This document shows, piece after piece, positions 32,562-41,626 of a DNA stretch of 64,000 bases. The DNA is taken from contig CATMVA010000012.1 of assembly GCA_950075865.1 (NCBI GenBank), positions 11,337 to 75,336 of the forward strand. Direction: 5' to 3'. The notes beneath the pieces are model-generated. The model saw only the letters and a list, made by a program, of their open reading frames with translations, did not search any database and was not told where the DNA came from. The stretch's first letter is position 1; each line of letters starts with the position of its first letter. Source of the DNA: an uncultured Oscillospiraceae bacterium (GTDB taxonomy: Bacteria > Bacillota > Clostridia > Oscillospirales > Oscillospiraceae). The position numbers and the translations under genes are program-made.

Positions 32562-32717
32562 TCAGCAGCAGCCGTTGTTGCACCCACAGCCGTTGTTGCA
32601 GCCGCAGCCACAGCCACACCCGCCGCCGCAGCAGCAGATCAGGATGATGAGGATGAGGATGATCCAGCAGCAGCCACCGCCGCCGCCCCAGCCACAACCG
32701 TTATTGCAGCATCCCAT
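32562..32717 (-). CDS. 51-aa Cys/Gly-rich peptide with central hydrophobic helix (absent from ORF track)
   Basis: Minus strand MGCCNNGCGWGGGGGCCWIILILIILICCCGGGCGCGCGCNNGCGCNNGCC; RBS AGGAGG 10 nt upstream; own terminator downstream. Confidence 0.75.
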   Translation of the reverse strand: MGCCNNGCGWGGGGGCCWIILILIILICCCGGGCGCGCGCNNGCGCNNGCC

Positions 32718-32811
32718 AGTGAAGTACCTCCTAAAGAGATTTAGAAGTCCGGCGGTCTCCCGTCCGGCTTCACTTCATCTTATGCCGCCGCGTCTGATTG
32801 GTTCCGCTCCC

Positions 32812-33507
32812 CTAATTCGCTTGGGTCTCTCTGTCGGGCTCCCGTCTCTGGAGAAGCTTCTCCGCCCCCTCGGGCAGCTTCCCCATGGTGCCCACACACC
32901 GGTTAATGGGGGTACCCAGGTTGTAAAACTTCTCCTCATAGTCGGTCATGACCCCCACCGGACCGTTTTCATGCAGGTCCCGGGTCACCTCGGACAGGGC
33001 GAACCCCGCCTTGGGAAACTGGAACAGGGACCACTCATACAAATCATGGTTGTCTGTCTTGAAGTGGATCTGCCCCCCCTCCGCCAGCACCTTCCGGTAC
33101 CGGAGCAAAAACCCCGGATGGGTAAGCCGCCGCTTGGCATACCGGGCCCCAGGCCACGGGTCGCAGAAATTGATGTAGAGCCGGCTCACCTCCCCGGGGG
33201 CGAAATACTCCCCCAGGTCGGCCGCATCGGCGTCAATGAAAAAGACGTTTTGAAGTCCCATATCTCTGGCCCTCTCTGCGGCAATGACCATGGCGTCGGG
33301 CACCCGCTCCACCGCCACAAAGAGCACGTCCGGCTCAGCCTGGGCGGTCCCCACCGTAAAGCGCCCCTTGCCGCAGCCCAGCTCCACCCGGAGCTCCCGC
33401 GCCTGGGGCATCAACTCCCGCCAGCACCCCCGGTGCTCCTTCGGCTCCGTGACCACCAAATCGCCGCAGGCCACCAACCGTGCGTCCAGATTCGGCTTCT
33501 TTCTCAT
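32812..33507 (-). CDS. trmB: tRNA (guanine-N7-)-methyltransferase
   Basis: LRVELGCGKGRFTV...LYINFCDPWPGARYAKRRLTHPGFL. Confidence 0.93.
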   Translation of the reverse strand: MRKKPNLDARLVACGDLVVTEPKEHRGCWRELMPQARELRVELGCGKGRFTVGTAQAEPDVLFVAVERVPDAMVIAAERARDMGLQNVFFIDADAADLGEYFAPGEVSRLYINFCDPWPGARYAKRRLTHPGFLLRYRKVLAEGGQIHFKTDNHDLYEWSLFQFPKAGFALSEVTRDLHENGPVGVMTDYEEKFYNLGTPINRCVGTMGKLPEGAEKLLQRREPDRETQAN

Positions 33508-33684
33508 TCTCAAAAGGATCCCCTCCAAAATTCGGGTTTCTTTTATCTTATCACGCTTTTTCAAAAAAGTCGATATCCCCTTGCTTTTTCCTTTCTCAAA
33601 GTCTATGATTATGGGGGCAAAACCCCCGAAAATGGCCTCAAACCTGCCCCAAAAACTCTCTTTTCATCGAAGGAGGCAATTTCC

Positions 33685-34206
33685 TTGAAAAAGTTTCAGG
33701 ATCCCCACATTTCTCTGGCCAAAGAAAGTCAAATCGATGAAATTTATTCTATTATGACCACTGTAGCCACCCAGATGGACCACCCGGAATACTACGTGAT
33801 CGACGACCGGAACTATGTCGCCCGCCACATCTCCCAAGAGGGCTTTACCTTACTCTGGCAAGAGGTTGACACCATCGCTGGCTTCCTCATCGTCCACCTC
33901 CCAACCCCCGACGACCCCCACAATCTGGGCCGCGATCTTTCCTTCTCATCCTTACAGCTGCAAGGGGTTTCCCATATGGAATCCGCCGCCGTCCTCCCCC
34001 AATTCCGCGGCAAAGGCATCCAGAAAAAACTGATCTCCGCTGCCGAAACCCGCGTCCGCTCCTTGGGCTTCCGATACAGCCTCTGCACCGTCCACCCCAA
34101 CAATCTCCCCAGTCTCCAAACCCTTCTCTCCCTAAACTATGAGGTATCCACCACCAAACTCAAATACGGCGGCAAGCTGCGCCACATTATGAAAAAAGAG
34201 CTCTAA
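33685..34206 (+). CDS. GNAT family N-acetyltransferase (TTG start)
   Basis: AAVLPQFRGKGIQKKLISAAETRVRSLGF; aaggagg RBS at 33670. Confidence 0.8.
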   Translation: MKKFQDPHISLAKESQIDEIYSIMTTVATQMDHPEYYVIDDRNYVARHISQEGFTLLWQEVDTIAGFLIVHLPTPDDPHNLGRDLSFSSLQLQGVSHMESAAVLPQFRGKGIQKKLISAAETRVRSLGFRYSLCTVHPNNLPSLQTLLSLNYEVSTTKLKYGGKLRHIMKKEL

Positions 34207-34480
34207 CTTCCCCACTCTCCCCCTTGCAAAACAGCCAAAAATCGGTTATACTGTTCCATACCATCTCCCCAAGCATATCGAAGTTGCTATCGTGCCACTT
34301 TGAGAGAATAGATGGCTTATCCTTGAGCTTCAAATCGAAGCCTCGAAAGCCGTCTGGACAGTAGCGGACAGCGGAAACCTTAACTTAAAATTTCTTATCC
34401 AAATCCCCCTCTGACCACAGCAAAGCCCTCAGCCAGAGTGAACTTGCTTTTTCCCGCAAATCATGATATAAACTAAATAC

Positions 34481-34517
34481 CCGGGTGTAGCCTATCGGTT
34501 AGGCACTTGGTTTGGGA
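34481..34517 (+). pseudogene. 5' half tRNA-Pro duplicate
   Basis: 37 nt identical to the intact tRNA-Pro up to the end of the anticodon loop (TTTGGGA), then unrelated. Confidence 0.7.
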
Positions 34518-34692
34518 GCGTAGGTGGGAGGTTCGTCAGGTTTGAACCGCAACCCCGGAAGTTACTGGGGCAGTAGCTCATTCTAAAATCTCCCGGCGTA
34601 AATTCTCGCTTCAAATTCCCCTTTGACCACATGGGTGACCACAGTCAGAGTAGACTTGCTTTTTCTTGCGAATCATGATATAAACGAAATAC

Positions 34693-34767
34693 CCGGGTGT
34701 AGCCTATCGGTTAGGCACTTGGTTTGGGACCAAGCCCAGGCTGGTTCGACTCCAGTCACTCGGACCA
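34693..34767 (+). tRNA. tRNA-Pro (anticodon TGG)
   Basis: CCGGGTG acceptor, CTTGG-TTTGGGA-CCAAG anticodon arm, GGTTCGACTCC T arm, encoded CCA. Confidence 0.93.
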
Positions 34768-34830
34768 TGAAGAAGCTACATTTTGCCTTGCAGTAAAGGC
34801 GTAGATGTAGCTTCTTCATATAATTTTTAT
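34768..34830 (+). terminator. Terminator after tRNA-Pro
   Basis: tgaagaagctacat...atgtagcttcttca hairpin followed by tataattttt. Confidence 0.7.
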
Positions 34831-34993
34831 CCACAGTCTTTAAACAAATAATGTGATATAATAGCAACTGTAATATTAAGGAGGCTTCTTAATACTGTCC
34901 GATTCTAACTATGCTAAAATTCTAAACTATTTCGATCGTCAGTTTTGGAGTGGAAAGACCGATGAAACGAACTGGTCCTATTATGGAATTATA

Positions 34994-36361
34994 TTGGATT
35001 GGTATTTCGATAATTCAGTTCTTTGTGTTGACTACTTGGATATTGCAGACTATTTTAGCAGTAATGGGGGGTTTTCTTTTTCTGAAACTGAACTTTTTTC
35101 AAAGCAGTACGTAGCAGTCGAGGGCCAAAAACGCTTAGAACTTATCCAAGCCATTTTAAACTTAATAAGAATGTCAACCGTAAATACCGAACAGAGTAAG
35201 CACATTATTTCGGTGATTACAAATGTATTGGCTCGTGATGCAGTTACAGTTATTGTTCCAGAAAGCGGCCCCATATCCATAAAGCTCAATGATATTCTTG
35301 ATTCCGGATCTTATTGTAACATTATTCGGGTAAAAGATGGAATATTGCGAAAAGAGTTGCGAGCTGTCTATAAAGATGACCCAAAACTGCAAAAAAGGAT
35401 GCAGTATGAGTATGAAAATATGGCCAAGTTGTCTGGATGCCCGCAAATTCTCAACGTCTTTGGATATGATGACGCAACTCATTCTTATCTTATGGAACAA
35501 GCAGATATGAATTTAGCAACATATCTTGAAAGCGAAATTGACCTTTCTTTTGAGGAACGACTTAAAATAGTTATGGATATCCTGCATGGCATGAGCTATG
35601 CGCATAATCACTCAATCATCCATCGGGATTTGCACTTGGGAAATGTTCTGAAAATTGGGAGCGACTATGTTATATGCGATTTTGGATTAAGTAAGGACCT
35701 TTCGATTGTTCGTAGTATGAAATCGTCATATACTCAGAAAAACAACCATCTTTTTGTAGACCCGCTGGCATTAACTGATTTCACCCTGCTGGATCAAAAA
35801 AGCGATATTTACTCCCTCGGCAAAATGATGGACTATATCTTCACCTGCAATGCGCCAACAGCAGATCGTGTTTTCAAAACTATTGTTGAACGATGTATTT
35901 GCCGTGACAAAGCTCTGAGATATAGTTCAGTAGATCAGATTATTGCCGATATGGAAAACACATTGAACGCTCAGTCAGAAGAGGATAGAAAAAGAGGTAT
36001 TGTTTCAAAAATCCTGAATAACCAGTACGATGTACAAGTGCAAGAATATATAATCGGGCTTGTTGAATCTGATAGACTAAGTAAGTTCATTGTAGCTAAT
36101 AAGCTACAATCTTTTTGGAAATTGATTCTTAGATTTGAGTCTGTATACCAAGTTCAAATTCTTCGTTCCATTGAAACCGGCTATTCGGCGGCAACAGGAT
36201 ATGGCGGTTGGGCAAACTATGATATTTTTGCCACAGTTGCTTATAACTTGTGTATACATCTGCCAGATGGAGAGCCAAAAGCAATTGCCAGGCACATCTT
36301 GGAGGGCTGCGCAAATATTCGTTACTATGCGCAAGATTTGCTTGAACGCCTTCCCATATAG
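34994..36361 (+). CDS. Ser/Thr protein kinase domain protein (true start probably upstream near 34892-34895)
   Basis: IIHRDLHLGNVLKIGSDYVICDFGLSKDL...KSDIYSLGKMMDYI. Confidence 0.82.
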   Translation: MDWYFDNSVLCVDYLDIADYFSSNGGFSFSETELFSKQYVAVEGQKRLELIQAILNLIRMSTVNTEQSKHIISVITNVLARDAVTVIVPESGPISIKLNDILDSGSYCNIIRVKDGILRKELRAVYKDDPKLQKRMQYEYENMAKLSGCPQILNVFGYDDATHSYLMEQADMNLATYLESEIDLSFEERLKIVMDILHGMSYAHNHSIIHRDLHLGNVLKIGSDYVICDFGLSKDLSIVRSMKSSYTQKNNHLFVDPLALTDFTLLDQKSDIYSLGKMMDYIFTCNAPTADRVFKTIVERCICRDKALRYSSVDQIIADMENTLNAQSEEDRKRGIVSKILNNQYDVQVQEYIIGLVESDRLSKFIVANKLQSFWKLILRFESVYQVQILRSIETGYSAATGYGGWANYDIFATVAYNLCIHLPDGEPKAIARHILEGCANIRYYAQDLLERLPI

Positions 36362-36563
36362 CAATTTCAGATGTCTTTTCAAGGGGCAATATTTGATTAA
36401 AATAGGCGTTTGAATTCAATTACAAAAATGAAATTGCTAATGAAGTCAGTTTCCCTCTCTTTTATCCCTTTTGCATGTTGTTAAATCTGTGATAATGAAT
36501 TTGTAAGACTTTTCTTCAGAGAAAATACCTAAGCCTATAATAACGGACTTATGGAGGTTTAGC

Positions 36564-39500
36564 ATGAATTTGAATCATGTGCTTACAGCAAACGAAATTG
36601 ATGCTTGGGCCAGAGAAAATCCAAGGCGGGCCCAAGAACTATTGCCAGAACTGATTATACGTCTTATCCTATGCACTTCTTCTGAAATAAGAAATTTTAA
36701 TTTCCCTATTGAAAAAGGAATCCAGTATTCTGGATATGACGGTGCGCTGGATTCTGGCAAGTCTTCAAGCTATTTCCCGGAGGGGAAATCTGTTTGGGAG
36801 TTTGGTACAAACGAGGATGCTCTGGGAAAATTTAAGTCTGATATTGAAAAAAGACATTGTAATCCTTTAGGTGTTGATGTAAAAGAAACAGCATTTATTT
36901 TTGCCACTTTAAAGATATGGAACCACAGAACTTCGATAGAAGAAATCGTAAATGAAAGTAAAGGCAAGTATAGTTGGAAAGACATTCGGATCATAGATGG
37001 TAGCAAGATTTCCCTTTGGATACAATCACATAGTGCTGTTGCGGCGTGGTTTGCAAATGCCATAGGAAAACATATAAATGGTATCCGCACCATTGAAGAT
37101 TTTTGGAATGACTATAGTCAAAGTGCGTCTCCAAATCTTAATAAGGATTATTTTTTGCTTGGCAGAGAAGCTCAAATCGATCAGTTGTCAAAATGGCTTG
37201 AGCAGAAGTCCGGCTCTCTTACCTTGATTTCTGAATCATCATTGGAATCCGTCCTATTTATTTCTGCTTATTTGTTGGCTAATCGTGAAAAAAACAATTC
37301 GATATTGAATAAAACTCTCATCGTTGAGTCCCCGGAGGAATGGAATAATTTTATTGTGGGGAACGAAAGAGATTGCCTCCTTATCCCGACTTTTAACTTT
37401 ACGGAAGATATTCGCTGTCCATCGGACATGTTTATCATTCTTCCGGTAGCAAAATACTCCCCATTATCAAAGATTACAAAAAATATTGATTCAGTAAAAA
37501 TCGACAAGCGTCCCAAAGCCGTATACCACAAGGCATTGGAGTCGCTTGGTTTTAAACCCACAGATTTTTCAAAAATTGAAACAGAGACGAAAAGAAGCTT
37601 TTTGCCATTCTATCGGATGATTACCAAGTTGTCCACCAGGAAAAGTCCGAGATGGCTATCCGAGCCAGGTTTACAGGATCTTATCCCCGCTTTTCTGGTC
37701 GGCGGATGGAATGGTGACTCAGAGGGAGATCGAAAGGCAATCGCAGCAATAAGTGGGCTAAATTATGAGGATTATGTCTGTCGAATCAACAAATGGTTGG
37801 CTGTAGAAGATGCTCCTATTTTCAAAGTTTTTAACACTTATCAGATTGTGTCCGTTCAAGACATGTGGACATTTTTATACGAATCATTGACAGAGGATCA
37901 AGTAAAGAGATTCAGAGAATGTGTCATTGCTGTTTTGGGAGCAACAGATCCAGCGTTTCAACTTCCAGAAGAGCAATGGGCATTTGCATCTGTTTATGGG
38001 AAAGTGTCAAAATATTCCGAACTATTGCGAGAAGGTCTGACCATTAGTTTGATTTTACTTTCAGAGCAAGGCAATCGAGAAAATAATTTCAATGTTGTTT
38101 CTGCTGAGCGCTATGTTTACCTTTTAGTTCAAGAAATCTTTCATTCTATCAACACATGGGAGGAGTGGAATACCATAGCTCCTTCTCTGATGGCGCTGGC
38201 AGAAGCCTCGCCAGAAGCAGTTCTTGAAAAATTAGAGCAAGAAATTTCAAACGGTAAAAGTGAAATGTGGCATCTCTTTAAGCCGGCAAAAGATGTCCTT
38301 ACTGGCCCAAGCAATTATACCCACATACTTTGGTCATTGGAACAGCTTGTTTGGTACCGAAGCTATGTAGTGCGTGCCATAGATCTGCTCGTTGCTATCA
38401 ATGAAAAACAATTTGAATATACCCTTGCGAATTCTCCAATTAACACATTGTATGATATTTTTTGCACCTGGTATTCCCAAAGCTGCCTTAATTGCGAAGA
38501 AAAGATAGAACTTCTCAAAAAAATATGTAAACACAACCCGACGACAGGAGAAGCTTTGATTAATAAGCTAATTCCTACAGGGCCTGCTTCTTGCGGGAGT
38601 ATTCAAAAACCCAGGTGGCATAGTTTTGATACAGAATTTCAGGAGAAAGTGACATATGCAGAATACAACTCCACACTGCAGGCAATCGCAAATATTGCGG
38701 TAAGTGAGGCTACTACGACAGCTCAATGGTGTACCATCGTGAACCACGCTTTGTTTTTCTTCCGCTTTGACGAACAGTGGCTTGAGAAGCTTAGTGAATA
38801 CTGCACAAATATCTCCGAGGTCGAGAAGCAAGAAATTGCAAACTCTTTGCGCTCGGAAATTAGTAGAAACAGAGAGTTTTGTAGTGCAGACTGGTCTATG
38901 CCAGAAGAATTCTTGTCGCAGATGGAGACAGTACTACTACAAATTTTGCCAAACAATATAGGACAATATACATACTTATTTCAGCATCATCCTGCTCTTT
39001 TACATCCCATTCCATACGATAAAGATCACTTTAGCTACGAGAAAGAGCAAGACTACCTCCGAACCGTTCGAATGGAAACTATTCATAATATTTTAAGTAG
39101 CTTCGGTCCTGATTCGCTGGTTGACTTTTCTCTCCAAGCGGAAAGCACAAGTGAATTAGCAGAAGTCATTGCTTCTAAGGTCCTTCACAACACATATGAC
39201 TTCCCCCTCATCCTAAAAACGAAAGAGAATGCTTCGCTTTATTCTTCTGTTTTACATCAACTTTAGCAGCTCAATGGATTGGAGGCATTTTTACTTGCAT
39301 TAAAAGATGCACCTCTTACCAATGAAGAGAAAGCCGATATGATATGCAATAGCCCATTGGATCCTGAAATCTGGATAAGGCTTGATGATTTGGATAACGG
39401 AATTGCCCGATACTATTGGGAACATATCAACGCCCTTGCTCTTTTGGGGCGAAGTGATGAGCGTGATGAGCGTATAGATTATTTCCTTAGTCAGTTGCTT

Positions 39501-40346
39501 AAATATGACAGGCCCTATTCTGCTGCACAAGTTATTACATTTTCGCAGTACTCTAACTCTGAAATCATTATGTGCACTCTCTTTAAATGCTGCGAAATGC
39601 AAAATTGTATGGAACCTACAGGCGCATCATTACGTGGGCTGTCGGAACATGATGTTCTCACCTTGTTTGACAGGCTATACAGCAATCAAAACATTGAATT
39701 AGATGAGTTGGTGCAATTAGAAATTTCTTTTCTCCCCTACTTTAGATTCCATTCAACTCCCAAAGGAATTGCGAAATTCTTACTTGAAAATCCTGTAGAA
39801 TATGTCAAGTTAATTACGATGAATTATAAGCCCGATTCTGGTGTAGATCCTGTAAGCACAGATTTCTCGGATGAACAATGCCGCATAGCATATGAAATTG
39901 TAGACCTCTTTAAGACAATTCCAGGCTGTGACGGAACCACTATTTCAGAAATGGAATTTTCCGAATGGGTTGCAGCGGCTCAAAAATACGCAGAACAGAT
40001 TGGGTACAAAAATTCCTTCGTCCATTGTTTTGGTCGTGTACTTAGCTATGCTCCAGTGGGCAGTGACGGAATTTTCCCACATGAGACAGTGAGGGGCTTC
40101 CTTGAAAAGACCCGAAACGACAAATTGGTAAGCGGCTTCATTCTGGGAAAGCAAAATCAGAGGGGAGTTCATACCGTAACAGGCGGTCTTGAAGAAAAGG
40201 AGATCGCACAAAAATATCAAGATGACGCATCTGCGATACGTGTATCATATCCTCACACTGCAGCCATATTAGAAAAACTTTCAGAGTGTTACAAGGAGGA
40301 ATCACTCTACGAACAGAAAAGAGAATTGCTCGATTTTCGTGGCTAA
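36564..40346 (+). pseudogene. ~1260-aa protein with nuclease-like N-terminus and STAND/NTPase-like region, interrupted by in-frame TAG at 39264-39266
   Basis: ORFs 36564-39266 and 39279-40346 are in the same frame; reading through TAG gives ...SSVLHQL*QLNGLEAFLLALKDAPL...; N-term GIQYSGYDGALDSGKSSSYFPEGKSVWEFGT. Confidence 0.7.
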
Positions 40347-40539
40347 CTAAAGCATCAATCAAATTTTATCCTATTCCTTGTTCGGGTCGGGCAAGAGTAA
40401 GGCATATGTATATCCAGAATTGAATGTACCGCTGAAGAAAAAAAGAAAATATTTACTTGATTAGTATGCTTTTACCTGCAAGGAGCCATAAGTGGAAGAT
40501 CTTAGGCATCGGATATTTTCCCACATGCAAATATCTATA

Positions 40540-40932
40540 GTGTTTCGCTATTACAAAATCGCTTGCTATTATTGAAATTTAATGTCCTATGAAGCCTTTA
40601 CTCGGAAGAGAGTTTCGTCAAACATATACGCTAAGTGATGAATTAGAAGATGGTATAAACCAGCTTCTTGGACAAAGGCAGACCTTTTATCGGTCGTATG
40701 CCAATCTTTTTGTCGAGTCAGAAGAACGGTTCGAAGGCAACAACATTGATGCATTTGGGTTATTGGCAATGTCGGAGCATTGAATTCCGCTCAACGCAAG
40801 GCTTTCGATACATACCGGAATGAGCTGCGCTCTATAAGAATAGATAGATTTGACGAGCTTTTGCAACGGGTTGAAAATCAATTGGATCTATTTAGAGCAA
40901 GCATAGGAGGAGGAAATCTTGAAAAACGCTGA
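40540..40932 (+). pseudogene. Degraded DUF4263/Shedu-like nuclease C-terminal fragment
   Basis: TKSLAIIEI*CPMKPLLGREFRQTYTLSDELEDGINQLLGQRQTFYRSYANLF, then frameshifted IGNVGALNSAQRKAFDTYRNELRSIRIDRFDELLQRVENQLDLF. Confidence 0.5.
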
Positions 40933-41587
40933 TTTAAAAGAAGAAGAGATTATTAAATGTTTCCACTGCGGGAACGAAACCCCAATGAAAAAAGTTGGGG
41001 AATATAGCTGGGGATCACGCGATTTAGATTATTCGGAGTTTGATTTTCTATTTCAATATGAGCTTTTTGCCTGCCCTGTTTGTCATAAAGTAACGCTTCG
41101 GCAGACGTACAGTGATGAATCCATGATAAACTATCATACCAATGACCAGTTCAATTTTTATGATGAACAAAACATTCTTTTTCCGCTAAGTAGTATAGAA
41201 AGCAATTTCGTTCCTCAAAAAATCAAAGCTGCCTATGAAGCTGCCCTAAAGACGAAAGGAATCGATAAAAATATCTGTCTTATGGCGTTAAGGCGAACTC
41301 TTGAACTGATGCTCAAAGATCAAGGTGCCACCAAATGGGGCCTAAAAGATAAAATTGAGGAAGTTGCCGCAAGAGGTCTGCTTCCCGATACATTGAAAGA
41401 AGCTTCATCATTTGCCAAAGTGCTCGGCGATACGGCAGCCCATGATAAAGAATTAGAAATAGACTCATACGACATAGAATCTATCGCTGAATTTATCAGA
41501 TATATTATTGAGTATTTGTATATCATTCCAAGCAAAATTAGCGCCTATAAGAAAGTTTTAGACGGCAAATCCCATGAGTCAGAGTAA
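40919..41587 (+). CDS. DUF4145 domain protein (TTG start)
   Basis: CFHCGNETPM zinc motif; FVPQKIKAAYEAALKTKGIDKNICLMALRRTLELMLKDQGA. Confidence 0.75.
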   Translation: MKNADLKEEEIIKCFHCGNETPMKKVGEYSWGSRDLDYSEFDFLFQYELFACPVCHKVTLRQTYSDESMINYHTNDQFNFYDEQNILFPLSSIESNFVPQKIKAAYEAALKTKGIDKNICLMALRRTLELMLKDQGATKWGLKDKIEEVAARGLLPDTLKEASSFAKVLGDTAAHDKELEIDSYDIESIAEFIRYIIEYLYIIPSKISAYKKVLDGKSHESE

Positions 41588-41626
41588 TCATAAACCAATT
41601 TTGGACCCATTAAATTTCAATTCTAT

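Noticed and set aside
32482-33684. N-terminal extension of the GNAT ORF
   Set aside because: Antisense to trmB and the Cys-rich peptide gene; TTG start at 33685 has a good RBS.
34994-36361. Toxin-antitoxin interpretation of the kinase (HipA-like)
   Set aside because: Sequence has eukaryotic-like HRDLHLGN/DFG kinase motifs rather than a HipA fold, and no small antitoxin partner is visible.
39264-39266. TAG as pyrrolysine or recoded amino acid
   Set aside because: No supporting element is visible here and the neighbouring gene is also decaying; a nonsense mutation is simpler, so kept only as an alternative.
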